DNA of 64,000 nucleotides from Brasilonema angustatum HA4187-MV1 (GCA_019359695.1 JAHHGV010000031.1:50401-114400); one strand, 5' to 3'. Positions 17,622 through 27,560 are shown, counted from the first letter of the stretch. Made by a program: numbers and translations. Notes: a model not told the origin generated them from the sequence alone.

Positions 17622-18791
17622 ATGACGCAGGATTTTTCTTGGCTGCGTCGTGGTATTGTTGAAATTTTCCCACAACCGACTGATTCTGATACTCACGTTG
17701 AAAGTTTAGAAAAGCGTTTAGCAACAACTGAGCGACCTCTTAGGGTGAAATTGGGAATTGATCCAACGGGTAGCGATATTCATCTCGGTCATAGTATACC
17801 AGTGCGAAAACTACGAGCGTTTCAAGATGCTGGTCATACCGCAGTACTGATTATTGGTGATTTTACCGCTCGCATTGGTGATCCGACTGGAAAATCTGAG
17901 GTACGTCGCCAACTTACGGAAGAAGATGTGGCGCGAAACGCCCAGACTTACCTTGAGCAGGTGCGACCTATTTTAGACTTTGATACACCAGGAAGGTTGG
18001 AGATACGTTACAACTCAGAATGGCTCTCGAAGTTGAACCTGGGCAAAATTTTGGAGTTACTCTCGACAATGACAGTAGGGCAGATGCTTGCTAAAGAGGG
18101 TTTTGCTGAGCGCTATAAAAAAGAGAATCCTATTTTCCTTCATGAGTTCCTGTACCCGCTGATGCAGGGCTATGATTCTGTTGCTATTGAGGCAGATGTG
18201 GAATTAGGAGGGACAGACCAAAAATTTAATCTTGCTGTCGGGCGGGATTTACAACGCCATTTTGGGCAAAAACCACAGTACGGAGTACTGCTGCCAATTT
18301 TAATTGGCTTGGATGGTGTACAAAAAATGTCTAAGTCTTTAGGTAATTATGTGGCTTTGTTAGAACACCAAACTCAAAAGTACCAAAAGCTGCAACAAGT
18401 TCCAGACCATCTGCTGAAAGACTATTTTACACTACTTACGGATTTTCCATTGGATCAGCTACCGGAAAATCCACGCGATCGCCAAAAACTATTAGCACAA
18501 GAAATCGTCAAGCAATATCATGGCGAACAAGCTATCAAGGAGATTGAGGCGGGTGACGTACCAGAGTTTTCTCTAGCTGATGTCCAGTTTCCTGCAAAAT
18601 TACCATATATTCTGAATGTCAGTGGCTTGTGCAAAAGTGGCGGGGAAGGTAAGCGGAAAATTCAAGAAGGTGGGGTGCGCTTAGATGGCGATCGCATCAC
18701 TGATATTGAAACGACTTTCAGTGACAAAAGTGAATTGCATGGACGTGTTTTGCAGCTGGGAAAAAACAAGTTTGTCCGACTGATACCGTAG
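17622..18791 (+). CDS. tyrS: Tyrosyl-tRNA synthetase
   Basis: This class I aminoacyl-tRNA synthetase charges tRNA-Tyr. The HIGH signature is HLGH (in [10 protein letters not shown]), the KMSKS loop is KMSKS exactly, and a C-terminal S4-like RNA-binding domain covers about the last 65 residues ([20 protein letters not shown]). The ATG at 17622 ([11 protein letters not shown]) is preferred, giving 389 residues. An in-frame TTG at 17553 would add 23 residues of no family character. It lies 13 nt before pyrF and is probably co-transcribed with it. Confidence 0.96.
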   Translation: MTQDFSWLRRGIVEIFPQPTDSDTHVESLEKRLATTERPLRVKLGIDPTGSDIHLGHSIPVRKLRAFQDAGHTAVLIIGDFTARIGDPTGKSEVRRQLTEEDVARNAQTYLEQVRPILDFDTPGRLEIRYNSEWLSKLNLGKILELLSTMTVGQMLAKEGFAERYKKENPIFLHEFLYPLMQGYDSVAIEADVELGGTDQKFNLAVGRDLQRHFGQKPQYGVLLPILIGLDGVQKMSKSLGNYVALLEHQTQKYQKLQQVPDHLLKDYFTLLTDFPLDQLPENPRDRQKLLAQEIVKQYHGEQAIKEIEAGDVPEFSLADVQFPAKLPYILNVSGLCKSGGEGKRKIQEGGVRLDGDRITDIETTFSDKSELHGRVLQLGKNKFVRLIP

Positions 18792-18804
18792 GGGAGAAAA
18801 GCTG

Positions 18805-19524
18805 ATGAACGCCCAAGAGCAAATAATTGTACCTCTGGATGTAGCGGATGAACAAGCGGCGATCGCCCTTATTGAACGCCTTACGTCAGTCACTTTCTTC
18901 AAGGTGGGCTTGGAGTTATTTACAAACACAGGACCAAAAATTCTGGAGGTGCTAAAATCTCGGCAGAAACGTATTTTCTTGGATTTGAAGTTTCACGATA
19001 TCCCCAACACTGTTGCTGGCGCTTGTCGTGCGGCTGCTCGTTATGGCGTTGATTTATTGACAATTCATGCGACATCTGGTAAAGAAGCGCTGAGCGCAGC
19101 AGCTGAAGCGGTACAACTAGGAGCAGCAGATGCGGGTGTGAAACCGCCAAAGTTAATTGCGATTACGCTGTTGACGAGTCTTTCTTCCAGACAGTTGGCG
19201 TTTGAGTTGAAAATACCTCTAGAATTACCAGAATATGCTTTGGAGATGGCTCTAATGGCTCAAGAGATGGGTTTAGATGGGGCTGTTTGCTCTCCTGTTG
19301 AGGTAGCCCAACTGCGACAAAGTTGTGCAGATGATTTTTTGCTGGTTTGTCCGGGGGTACGTCCAATTTGGGCGCAAAAAGGAGATCAGGCGCGATCGCT
19401 CACTCCTGCACAAGCTTTGGCTGCAGGAGCAAATTACCTCGTGATTGGGCGTCCGATCACCGCAGCTGCCGATCCACAGTTAGCTTGGAAAAGGATTTGT
19501 GAGGAATTAGTGGGTTGCCGCTAA
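18805..19524 (+). CDS. pyrF: Orotidine 5'-phosphate decarboxylase
   Basis: This 239-residue TIM-barrel enzyme of pyrimidine synthesis converts OMP to UMP. The catalytic motif [12 protein letters not shown] is visible at residues about 54-65, and the phosphate-binding end has [10 protein letters not shown]. It follows tyrS after 13 nt. A short dyad, ACGGTGCAAACCGT, lies right after the stop codon and may end the transcript. Immediately downstream begins the IscB-element relic. Confidence 0.96.
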   Translation: MNAQEQIIVPLDVADEQAAIALIERLTSVTFFKVGLELFTNTGPKILEVLKSRQKRIFLDLKFHDIPNTVAGACRAAARYGVDLLTIHATSGKEALSAAAEAVQLGAADAGVKPPKLIAITLLTSLSSRQLAFELKIPLELPEYALEMALMAQEMGLDGAVCSPVEVAQLRQSCADDFLLVCPGVRPIWAQKGDQARSLTPAQALAAGANYLVIGRPITAAADPQLAWKRICEELVGCR

Positions 19525-19620
19525 ACGGTGCAAACCGTAACAATCCGTAGCAATACGGGCAACTCCAGATCACTCCTTAAGTAAGAGTAGCCGTTATCTC
19601 ACAAGTGTTAAAGTTCGTAC

Positions 19621-19839
19621 CCTGGGATGTCGAATTAACTTAGATTCAAGCCAGTCCCAGGCTCTACAACTCAATAATTAAACAGACGAATTTGTTCATT
19701 AGCGTCGTCAGTGTTATTGAGAAAGTGAGTCAGCACTGCAGGCGGGTTTCCCGCCGTAGGTGACTGACGAACCCGTAAGGGTACCGAGAGATTAACTGAT
19801 CGAGGCAAACATTACCAATGAGTTCCTAACAAGAAGAAA
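19621..19839 (+). ncRNA. Candidate IscB omega-RNA (HEARO-type RNA)
   Basis: The 220 bases directly upstream of the iscB start codon fold into nested helices. An outer stem pairs CCTGGGA (19621-19627) with TCCCAGG (19655-19661). A second pairs CTCAATAA (19670-19677) with TTATTGAG (19714-19721). A GC hairpin, GGCGGGTTTCCCGCC, starts at 19741, and another pairs ACCCG with CGGGT around 19770-19783. The placement, ending at an iscB ATG, and the CUCAAUAA/UUAUUGAG pairing fit HEARO/omega-RNA, which guides IscB nuclease. The guide would lie just 5' of 19621. The assignment rests on position and helices; a covariance search was not run. Confidence 0.72.
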
Positions 19840-20046
19840 ATGCAAAACTACGTTTTCATTGTTGATACAAACAAGCAACCACTAAACCCAATTCGCCCCA
19901 AGCGAGCAAGAACCCTGCTTAACAGTGAAAAAGCAGCAATTTTAAGAATGTATCCCTTTACCCTGATACTAAAAACGTCTGATTTCTCCCAGAACAATCC
20001 GTTGCGCTCCGTTTTTGGGCTATCTGATGATACGGCGGTGAGATGA
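19840..20046 (+). pseudogene. 5' remnant of iscB (RRXRR domain only)
   Basis: The first ~46 codons read MQNYVFIVDTNKQPLNPIRP then KRARTLLNSEKAAILRMYPF and TLILK. This is the RRXRR N-terminal domain of IscB-type RNA-guided HNH nucleases of IS605-like elements. The homology stops after TLILK, and the frame ends 22 codons later. The bridge helix, split RuvC and HNH domains (some 350-400 residues) are missing. The ATG lies directly at the end of the candidate omega-RNA, as in intact elements. The deletion probably joined the gene start to the far end of the element. No nuclease activity can remain. Confidence 0.82.
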
Positions 20047-20765
20047 ACTCAGGAGTGAAAAAGAAAAATAAAAGCTTGTGGCTTCTTTGTTGTGTCTTCT
20101 GGCTATTATCAAATGCTCTAGATACCCCAATACAAGCTAAAAAAATCACTCCCCACCCCTCCACCCAATCGGAGGGGAAACCGATTGATGCTAATAGGTT
20201 TTCTTGCTCAAACCAAAATCTAGAAGCACTAACGACTCAACTCTTGCAAGATTTACCAAATTATGCTAATAGAGCAAGTCAACGCGCCCGTCGCTTGAGC
20301 AGGGCCACTGACGTTTATAGTTATATGGTAGTGGCGGGAAGACCTGAGTTTACACCGCTACCTCTTGATCCTAGTGGATACACGGCAGATTCAGTCAAAA
20401 CTGCTTCCGAAAAAGTAGAGCAAGTTTTTTTTACGACTTTAGAGCGACAATATACTGCAGGTAAACCAGTTCAATTACAGGAATTCCACTGGCTGTTTCT
20501 CACAAAAACAAAGAGTGATTGGCGTTTTGTGATGATGTTTTCCCAAATTGGTTCATTTCCCAAGAATCAGCCACCGACACCGCCACGAGATAGTAGTGAT
20601 GGTATCGTTGCTCAAGCAGTTGTTGCTTGGTTACGAGATTGTCAAGCGGGAAGTGTGCGCCTGCGTTCTCGGAGTTTGAAAGGTTCGTCTCAAAAGCCGC
20701 CACCATCACAAGCGCCGCCACCGCCATCACCGCCTCCACCGTCGCAACCGCCGTCAAAGTCATAA
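20043..20765 (+). CDS. Secreted hypothetical protein with proline-rich tail
   Basis: This is a 240-residue protein. Residues about 9-32 are a hydrophobic signal-type segment (KSLWLLCCVFWLLSNALDTP). The body (residues 50-200) contains a conserved-looking block LPNYANRASQRARRLSR and HWLFLTKTKSDWRFVMMFSQ. The last ~25 residues are almost pure Pro/Ser (PPSQAPPPPSPPPPSQPP). I do not recognise the family beyond its resemblance to exported cyanobacterial hypotheticals. It begins 4 nt before the end of the iscB remnant frame, so its upstream region was supplied or altered by that element. Confidence 0.72.
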   Translation: MNSGVKKKNKSLWLLCCVFWLLSNALDTPIQAKKITPHPSTQSEGKPIDANRFSCSNQNLEALTTQLLQDLPNYANRASQRARRLSRATDVYSYMVVAGRPEFTPLPLDPSGYTADSVKTASEKVEQVFFTTLERQYTAGKPVQLQEFHWLFLTKTKSDWRFVMMFSQIGSFPKNQPPTPPRDSSDGIVAQAVVAWLRDCQAGSVRLRSRSLKGSSQKPPPSQAPPPPSPPPPSQPPSKS

Positions 20766-20781
20766 GACATATTAAAAAACG

Positions 20782-23700
20782 TTACTTACATGAACCTAGC
20801 TGATTACGTTCTGCTGGATGAGTAACAAAATAATCTTGAAGCCATTGACATCCCCGTGCTAGTAAATCATCTAAATCCAAACTCCACAAAATCACTTTGC
20901 CATCTTCACTAGCAGAAGCAATAATCTTGCCATCCGGGCTAAAAATAAGGTTTGTCACTGGCTTGCTGTGTCCTGTGAGGGTAGTAATGGGAGTTCCATC
21001 CCGTTTCCAAAGTTTGATAGTTGTGTCATCACTACCAGAAGCAAGGATTTTTCCATCAGGGCTGAAACTGACGCTTGTTACTGAACCACTATGTCCAGTG
21101 AGGGTATAAATCGGAGTTCCATCCCGTTTCCAAAGTTTAATAGTTTGATCTGTACTCCCTGAAGCAATAATTTCTCCATCAGGGCTGAAACTTATACTAT
21201 TAATATCTTTTCTATGTCCATTGAGGGTAGTCATTAAAGTCCCGTCTAGACGCCAAAGTTTAATAGTTCTATCATCATCACTGCCAGAAGCAACAATCCC
21301 CCCTTCGCCCCCCTTAAAAAGGGGAGTTGGACTCACACTGACACTTTTTACCCAACCTTTATGACTATCTTTAGGGTGGGATGAAATTAGAGTAGGAGCA
21401 TCCAACTTCCAGATTTTAATACTTCCTTTGTCGGTACCAAAAACTATGATTTTACCATCAAGGCTGAAACTGATACTTGTTAGCAAATCTTCATAACCAG
21501 GGAGAGTTTTAATTAGCTTCCCATCCCGTTTCCAGAGTTTAGTAGTACCTTGCTCAGTACTAGTAGCAATAGTTTCACCATCTGGACTAAAACTGAGACT
21601 ATTTCCCAAAGTTTTATGTCCTTTGAAGGTATCAATTAAAGTTCCATCCCGCCGCCAAAGTTTTACAGTGCCATCTTTGCCAGCAGAAGCTATTGTCTTG
21701 CCATTAGGGCTGAAACGAATACCTGTTATCCTACCTTTATGTGCGGTTAATTTAGTTATCACAGATAAATCTAGGTGCCAAAGTTTAATTTTGCCATCTC
21801 TGTCAACAGAAGCGATCGCTTTTCCGTCGGGGCTAAAACTGACGCTGGCTACTGAATCGCTATGTCCAACAAGGGTATTAATTAGAGTACCATCCAGTTG
21901 CCAGAGTTTGATAGTTTGGTCATTACTGCCAGAAGCAATAATTTTACTATTGGGGCTAAAACTAACAGTATTTATATATTTCTTTGTTTTTGTATCCTCC
22001 TTATCTCTATTTGTATCCTCCTTGATAGTTGTGATTAGGGTGCCATTAAATTTCCAAAGTTTGATAGTTCTATCATCAATAGAAGCAATTGTTTCTCCAT
22101 CCGGACTGAAAATGACGCTTTTTACCCAACCTTTATGCCCAGACAGAAGTTTAAGCAAGGTTCCGTTGCGGTTCCAAAGTTCAATATTTCCTTCTTCACT
22201 AGCAACAGCAATAATTTCCCCATTAGGGCTGATTGCAGCAGTTGTCATTAAATTACTCTGCATTTTCACAGGTATAGTTTTAATCAGAGTCCCATTCAAT
22301 TGCCAAAGTTTTATAGTTCCATCTTTGCTGGCAGAAACAATAGTATTATCAGAACTAAATGACACACTGACTACCGAACGTTGATGTCCAGCAAGGGTTT
22401 TAATTGGAGTACCATCTCGATTCCAGAGTTTAACAGTACGGTCATTACTAGCAGAAGCTATGAATTGGCTATCGTGGCTAAAGCTCAAGCTTTTCACCTT
22501 ATCTGTATGACCAGAGAGGGTTTTGATGGGAGTACCATCTCGGTTCCAGAGTTTTATAGCACCATCATCATTAGCAAAAGCTATGAGCTTACTATCGGGA
22601 CTAAAACTCACAGCAGAATCTCCTATTTTTTGACCAATGTCAAATTGATTATATTCACGAATATTGACGAGGATATTCAGTAAAGCAGATAACGGGGTAG
22701 TTGTTTGATATTCACCTAAAGAAGATTGATTTTGCACAAGGGGTTTTAAATCTTGACTAGCCTTCATAGCTAAAAATAAAGCTTCAATTTGTTTAGATTT
22801 GAATTGTTGATCAGCATTATATCCAACTTGTGTAAGTCTTGTATCTTCCTTGGCTCTATGTAGTTGCTTTTGTCCATAAAAAACCATAATAATTGCAAGA
22901 ATTCCTGCACTCAAAATGATATATATCGCTTTCTTATTAGCTTTAGCTAATTGTTGCTTTGCCTTTTTATTGGTTTCGGTCAGTTTTTGCTTAGCTATTT
23001 CATTAGCTGATGCTAATTCCTGATTGGTTTCGGTCAGTTTTTGCTTAGCTATTTCATTAGCTGATGCTAATTCCTGATTAATTTCAGTCAATTTATGATT
23101 AGCTTCAATTTGTAATTCTGTAGTAATTTTTTGGCTTTCTTGTAAAAATTCATAATCTGTATTACTGAGATTTTTACCAACTGCCCATGTTAAAGCCTCA
23201 TCTAAAGCTTTTCCTTGCAATAGCCAAGATTGGTGATGCTGGAATTTTAACCAGTTATTAATTGCTTCACTGTACGGGCGAAGTCTATTTAATTCTTGTT
23301 CAATCCAATTCTGGTTGAACACAACTTGATATATAGGGTTATATACTTTTAAATAATTGTTGTTTTTGACGACCAAGCCTGATAGCCTTAATTCTGTTTG
23401 CTCTTGACTACTATCTACAACTACCTTCTCACCTAGTTGCAAAACTTGCTGGTATAATCCCAATAATCTACCTGCTTTGTGTTCATTACGGAGTAGGCGA
23501 TCGCGTATAGTTCTTAAATGCTCTGGTTCATCCTGAGCTTCCCAATTATTTATAATATATTTATCAACTAATTCATTAACATTCAGATAGCTGTTTGTTC
23601 TTTCCTGGGCAATTAAACTACACAACTTTTGTGTAAGAAATGGCTGTCCACCAGTCCAGTGCAACACGTCTTGTAAAACTGCTTCTGGATGCTCTACTGT

Positions 23701-24366
23701 GTCTGCCAACCCTGGAATTAATGCATCCTTCGCTTCGATAAAACTAAATCCAGTTAATTCTATGGAACTACCAATATTAAACGGTGTGCGTTCTCTCTCT
23801 TGAATTAAATCAGACGGTGTGGCTACTCCTAGCAAACAAAAAGTTAGACGTTCATATTTGGGAGATTCAGCACGTTGATTGTAACAAGCACGAATTAAAG
23901 CAAAGAAATCATCTTTAAATTCAGTTTTGAGCAAAGTATCGATTTCATCAATAAAAATGATGATATTGGCTGACAATTTATTCAACACTAAGGACTCAAG
24001 CAGTAAATTTAATCGCTGCACATCTGTCCAAGAGTCATGCTGTAACCACCAACTATTAAAATCTATATCATCAATTTCAAAACTAGTTAACAATTGATTC
24101 GCAAATCCCTTATACCATTTTTCGGGGCTAACATGACTACCAAGGATAGTCAGATCAATAGAAGCACATTTGATTCCTATTGATCTGAGTTTTTTGATTG
24201 CTTGGACTCGCAAACTAGATTTCCCCATCTGTCGCGAGTTAAATACAAAACAATACTCCGCAGCCTTCAGTAATTGAAAGATTTGTGCGTCGGCTTTTCG
24301 AGATACATAAGTGCGATGATTCGCATTTAAACTACCACCGACTTTATAATAGTTGTCAAATTTCAT
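20782..24366 (-). CDS. AAA-like ATPase with WD40 repeats
   Basis: This is a 1194-residue STAND-like protein. Residues 1-370 form an AAA-like (AAA_35 type) ATPase with a modified Walker A SRQMGKSS and Walker B IIIFIDEIDTLL. A helical part follows, then a coiled coil made of near-perfect LTETNQELASANEIAKQK repeats (about 430-485) and one membrane segment (IYIILSAGILAIIMVFYG, about 480-497). About a dozen WD40 blades follow (HTDKVKSLSFSHDSQFIASA and similar). Such proteins are thought to sense a stimulus via the propeller and switch via the ATPase. One blade carries an inserted repeat peptide PTPLFKGGEGGI. The substrate and partners are unknown; the neighbouring HTH/AAA gene shares the same ATPase type. 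Confidence 0.88.
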   Translation of the reverse strand: MKFDNYYKVGGSLNANHRTYVSRKADAQIFQLLKAAEYCFVFNSRQMGKSSLRVQAIKKLRSIGIKCASIDLTILGSHVSPEKWYKGFANQLLTSFEIDDIDFNSWWLQHDSWTDVQRLNLLLESLVLNKLSANIIIFIDEIDTLLKTEFKDDFFALIRACYNQRAESPKYERLTFCLLGVATPSDLIQERERTPFNIGSSIELTGFSFIEAKDALIPGLADTVEHPEAVLQDVLHWTGGQPFLTQKLCSLIAQERTNSYLNVNELVDKYIINNWEAQDEPEHLRTIRDRLLRNEHKAGRLLGLYQQVLQLGEKVVVDSSQEQTELRLSGLVVKNNNYLKVYNPIYQVVFNQNWIEQELNRLRPYSEAINNWLKFQHHQSWLLQGKALDEALTWAVGKNLSNTDYEFLQESQKITTELQIEANHKLTEINQELASANEIAKQKLTETNQELASANEIAKQKLTETNKKAKQQLAKANKKAIYIILSAGILAIIMVFYGQKQLHRAKEDTRLTQVGYNADQQFKSKQIEALFLAMKASQDLKPLVQNQSSLGEYQTTTPLSALLNILVNIREYNQFDIGQKIGDSAVSFSPDSKLIAFANDDGAIKLWNRDGTPIKTLSGHTDKVKSLSFSHDSQFIASASNDRTVKLWNRDGTPIKTLAGHQRSVVSVSFSSDNTIVSASKDGTIKLWQLNGTLIKTIPVKMQSNLMTTAAISPNGEIIAVASEEGNIELWNRNGTLLKLLSGHKGWVKSVIFSPDGETIASIDDRTIKLWKFNGTLITTIKEDTNRDKEDTKTKKYINTVSFSPNSKIIASGSNDQTIKLWQLDGTLINTLVGHSDSVASVSFSPDGKAIASVDRDGKIKLWHLDLSVITKLTAHKGRITGIRFSPNGKTIASAGKDGTVKLWRRDGTLIDTFKGHKTLGNSLSFSPDGETIATSTEQGTTKLWKRDGKLIKTLPGYEDLLTSISFSLDGKIIVFGTDKGSIKIWKLDAPTLISSHPKDSHKGWVKSVSVSPTPLFKGGEGGIVASGSDDDRTIKLWRLDGTLMTTLNGHRKDINSISFSPDGEIIASGSTDQTIKLWKRDGTPIYTLTGHSGSVTSVSFSPDGKILASGSDDTTIKLWKRDGTPITTLTGHSKPVTNLIFSPDGKIIASASEDGKVILWSLDLDDLLARGCQWLQDYFVTHPAERNQLGSCK
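21298..21330. repeat. Dispersed repeat translated in frame inside a WD40 blade
   Basis: A CCCCCTT...AAAAAGGGG dyad encodes SPTPLFKGGEGGIV (residues about 1012-1024) where sibling blades simply read SPDGE-IIAS. C-rich elements of this type are common between cyanobacterial genes; here one lies in frame within the coding sequence. Confidence 0.7.
22970..23077. repeat. Tandem 54-bp coding duplication
   Basis: Two near-identical 54-bp units (starting at 22970 and 23024) encode the coiled-coil repeat LTETNQELASANEIAKQK. A third, diverged unit follows. Their identity at DNA level points to a recent duplication. Confidence 0.85.
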
Positions 24367-24457
24367 TCTTTTTACACTAGTCCAAATATGAAAAATCTAG
24401 ATTTATTTAAAAACGCGAATTTAATCAGGTGTAAAACTTTCTTCTCGTAGCAATTTT

Positions 24458-24690
24458 AGTAGGGTGGGCACTGCTTACCGTTCACTGAAATTGCTATTTT
24501 TACGTTGTGAGCAGTGCCCACCTTACAGTTATTAAAAATGATGCAAGATCTCAGTAAACAAGTATCATCACAATTCCAGTAATTTTAGTAGAGTAGGGTG
24601 GGTACTGCTTACCGTTCGCGCTCAATTGCTATTTTTACGTTGACAGCAGTGCCCACCTTACAGTTATTAAAAATGGTGCAAGATCTCAGC
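24458..24690. mobile_element. Two tandem MITE-like palindromic elements
   Basis: Two copies about 135 bp apart each have GTAGGGTGGGCACTGC (24459-24474; variant at 24593-24608) facing its inverse GCAGTGCCCACCTTAC (24511-24526; 24646-24661). Each then has a tail ending GTGCAAGATCTCAG or ATGCAAGATCTCAG. The two share most of their sequence. The GCAAGATCTCA tail matches copies at 27387 and 31621. They fill most of the gap between the two AAA-like genes. Non-autonomous; no transposase is nearby. Confidence 0.8.
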
Positions 24691-24776
24691 TAACGCAACC
24701 TTTCCGCGTTACTGGTGCGTTACGACAAGCCTAATTCACGCCAAATTAAGAGTTGCAGTTATTCAATCCACATTCA

Positions 24777-26069
24777 TTAGAGACGATCGCAAAAGTATTC
24801 ATGATACAAACGGCAGCGTGGTATAACAATATTATTGGTAATTTTAATTAGTCCCATACTATCTAATTGATAGATTTGGCGATTTTTAAACTCTAATTTA
24901 ACGACTTCATCAGTATTCAATATTGCTTTAAATACACTTCCTAATTCTTGATTTTCTTGGAGAGTCTCCAAATGTCGGCGTAAATGCTCAGTATAAATTC
25001 CCGTATCTGTGGTTGCTTCTTTGATTAACTGTTCAATAGTTACATCCTGACGTACTAGATAATAAAGCGCCAGTCGCACTAAATAAGGATGTCCTCCTAC
25101 TAAAGACATAATGGGAAGAATCTTTTTACTATCCAAACCATGTCGAATAGCTAAACTTTTCACCTGTTCCTCATTAAATTCTTCTAATTTAATTGGCAAA
25201 CCAACATTAAAAGGAGATTGATTAATATCTAAACGTCCATAATCTTCTGTAGAATGTGATACTAATAATCGCAATCTTTCCCATGTTTCTGATTCATTGG
25301 CATTTTCATTCCAATTACGCAACATCGGGAAGAAATTCTCATAAATTTCCGGGTATTCAAATAATTTATCTACTTCATCTAAAGCGAGAACTAAAACACC
25401 ATCTAATTTTTTTAGCAGATTTTTAAATGTTAGGGTGCAATTAACCATACTGGGAGTATCTAAATCCCACACTTGTAGTGGAGGCGCTGAAGATAGTTGA
25501 TTAATTACATAAGCATAAAAACAGCGTAAAAAATCATTGGCATTAGTAAATTTATTTGTTTCTATTAAACTGAAATTTAAGTACACTGTATTATAATCAC
25601 TCTTCTTAGCTTCCGCCCTAATTCTTTTTAAAAGCGAAGTTTTACCCATCTGCTTGGGAGCTTTAATCCGAATGAGCGCACCTGGTTCTTTGATAGCACT
25701 ATAACAACGAGATTCAATAGAAGAGCGTTCTTGATAAAAGGCAGAGTTAACTGGCTCTGGTCCTTCTGGAAACCGTATATTCTGAATGATCTGTCCGCAT
25801 TTTTCTAAAGCTTTAACACTGACTAACTCCGGCTTATATTTAGCAAATATTTCAACTAAGTTACAACGGTAATCTGGTTCAGTTTCAGGAGGAAAGCCAA
25901 ATTTAGTAGATATATTTCTAAGTTGATGGCTAGCAGTAGAACGATGCGTAGCGCCAAGTTCTCTGGCTATTTGTTCATCTGTCTGTCCACTTAAAAATAA
26001 TGGCAATACCTTCTTCTGCTTCGGAGTTAATTCGTATTGATATATGTGTTCAAAAGCTTGTTGATTCAT
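24777..26069 (-). CDS. LuxR-type HTH plus AAA-like ATPase protein
   Basis: This is a 430-residue protein. Residues about 10-65 form a helix-turn-helix of the LuxR/GerE kind (LTPKQKKVLPLFLSGQTDEQ, then IARELGATHRSTASHQLRN). The remainder is an AAA-like ATPase with Walker A variant APKQMGKTSLL and Walker B VLVLALDEVDKLF. This pairing of HTH and AAA_35-type ATPase occurs in cyanobacterial signalling and conflict modules. The same ATPase type is fused to WD40 in the next gene downstream. A transcriptional or sensor role is plausible; no partner is proven. Confidence 0.85.
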   Translation of the reverse strand: MNQQAFEHIYQYELTPKQKKVLPLFLSGQTDEQIARELGATHRSTASHQLRNISTKFGFPPETEPDYRCNLVEIFAKYKPELVSVKALEKCGQIIQNIRFPEGPEPVNSAFYQERSSIESRCYSAIKEPGALIRIKAPKQMGKTSLLKRIRAEAKKSDYNTVYLNFSLIETNKFTNANDFLRCFYAYVINQLSSAPPLQVWDLDTPSMVNCTLTFKNLLKKLDGVLVLALDEVDKLFEYPEIYENFFPMLRNWNENANESETWERLRLLVSHSTEDYGRLDINQSPFNVGLPIKLEEFNEEQVKSLAIRHGLDSKKILPIMSLVGGHPYLVRLALYYLVRQDVTIEQLIKEATTDTGIYTEHLRRHLETLQENQELGSVFKAILNTDEVVKLEFKNRQIYQLDSMGLIKITNNIVIPRCRLYHEYFCDRL

Positions 26070-26689
26070 GTGTCTTTTGATGACTAACTTGATTTTTTAT
26101 CCTTAAGGTGCTTGTATAATCAGTGGACTATGAGCAGTCTTGAGTAAAGATGTGATGATCTGCAATCTTTTTATTTTATTGAAAAATATAACCATCTTGA
26201 CTGGTGTTTGCTAAGAATGATACTATCTTTTCACGTTTTATCCAAATAAAAAAACAAATTAAATATCTTCAATTTTTCAGGTGCAGAAAGCGTACATAAA
26301 GGGTGCGTAAATTAATGTAACGTGCCAGATTTCTTTTGCGCTGGTGAGAGTTTTTGTTTGTGTGTTTAGTTAGTAAAAGCTGATGAGTCTATCAGTACAA
26401 GAACACATGATACATAAATTTAATAGTTAATTTATAAACTGACTGACCAGTTTTACTTTAGCAACAGTCAGACAGACATTAACAATGTTGAAGAAAACTT
26501 CATCAACACAGATGTTGAATTGAAATTGATGAATTTCTTCTCAAATGTGGAGCCGTATAGAAGTCAGATTTTAAGATGACTATTAACAAAGCGAAGACAA
26601 GAATTTTAGCATTGATTGATTTTGCTGCTTTTGAAAAAATAACTCAATACAGTTGGTGATAAGACCAAAACCGTTGAAGGAGAAAAAAT
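26070..26689. promoter_or_regulatory. 620-bp intergenic region upstream of the COP23 gene
   Basis: AT-rich DNA between divergent genes. No repeat, RNA gene or believable coding frame is seen. A good Shine-Dalgarno (GAAGGAG) lies about 8 nt before the COP23 ATG. The length suggests regulated promoters in both directions. Confidence 0.55.
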
Positions 26690-27235
26690 ATGAACCTCAA
26701 ATTAATCATTTCGCTATTCACTGGCTGCGTCCTGACTGCTACCTGCATAACTTCTATGATTAGTCAAGCCAAAGCTGATGACGAAGTTCGCTTTATCTGT
26801 GCTTCAGGTTACGACAAACAAACTGATAAACGCTTCCCCACAACTTACGCTTGGACACCACGAGGAAAAATTGCAGTTATCCGTTGGAAATACCCCTGGT
26901 TTAACAGTCAAACTATTACTCCTGACAAACGGTGTAAAGATGTATCATCACAATTCCAGACTGCTTATAACAAGCAAAGCTTGTCTTACATCACCAATAG
27001 CACAGTCAATGGTCAAAATGTAATTTGCACAGCCCGTCAAAATGATGGGGCTTGCGATACCGTACTGCTAACTTTACGACCTGAAGATAAGCCTTTAGAG
27101 ATTCTTGATGAACTCAAAGAACTCGTTAGAGGACGGAGTACTACACCGATACAGCATAGTTCTAAACAACGTCCAGTCTACTACAAAATTGATATTAATA
27201 AGTTCTTGCAAACAGCGCCTGTAGAAAAGGAATAA
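26690..27235 (+). CDS. COP23-domain secreted protein
   Basis: This is a 181-residue exported protein. It has a signal peptide in residues 1-29 (hydrophobic core SLFTGCVLTATCITSMI, cleavage near AKA|DD). The COP23 domain follows: VRFICASGYDKQTDKRFPTT, then TYAWTPRGKIAVIRWKYPWF and RCKDVSSQFQTAYNK. It contains four conserved cysteines (FIC, RCK, VICTAR, ACD). COP23 was named after a circadian oscillating membrane protein in a unicellular cyanobacterium; its biochemical role is unknown. COP23 genes often sit beside trypsin-like protease genes, as here. Confidence 0.87.
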   Translation: MNLKLIISLFTGCVLTATCITSMISQAKADDEVRFICASGYDKQTDKRFPTTYAWTPRGKIAVIRWKYPWFNSQTITPDKRCKDVSSQFQTAYNKQSLSYITNSTVNGQNVICTARQNDGACDTVLLTLRPEDKPLEILDELKELVRGRSTTPIQHSSKQRPVYYKIDINKFLQTAPVEKE

Positions 27236-27353
27236 TCTCAAGTCTGGCTGATACCACACCGCTATTGTGTCAGGAAATATGCTCGTAGTAGGCGCTTCAG
27301 CGCCAGGTAAAACTTAGATGCTTACCATAATTTCTCTTTAATTAAGAAGCATT

Positions 27354-27525
27354 AAAGTGCTTACTTCGAGCATTTTTCTTATCTACTGAGATCTTGCACC
27401 ATTCTCAACAAACGTAGGGTGGGCACTGCCTACCAGCATTAAAATGAGAGTTTGCGGTTTCGATGGGCAGTGCCCACCCTACAAAAATAGCTAAAGTGCT
27501 GACTACGAGCATTTTTCTTATCTCT
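27354..27525. mobile_element. MITE-like element flanked by 30-bp direct repeats
   Basis: TGAGATCTTGCACC (27387-27400) precedes GTAGGGTGGGCACTGCC (27414-27430), which faces GGGCAGTGCCCACCCTAC (27465-27482). On both sides lies an imperfect direct repeat of about 30 bp: AAGTGCTTACTTCGAGCA at 27354 and AAGTGCTGACTACGAGCA near 27492, both continuing TTTTTCTTATCT. It is the same family as the elements near 24.5 kb. Confidence 0.75.
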
Positions 27526-27560
27526 GGCTTTACTCAACATTACTTTAATCAATTGAAAAA

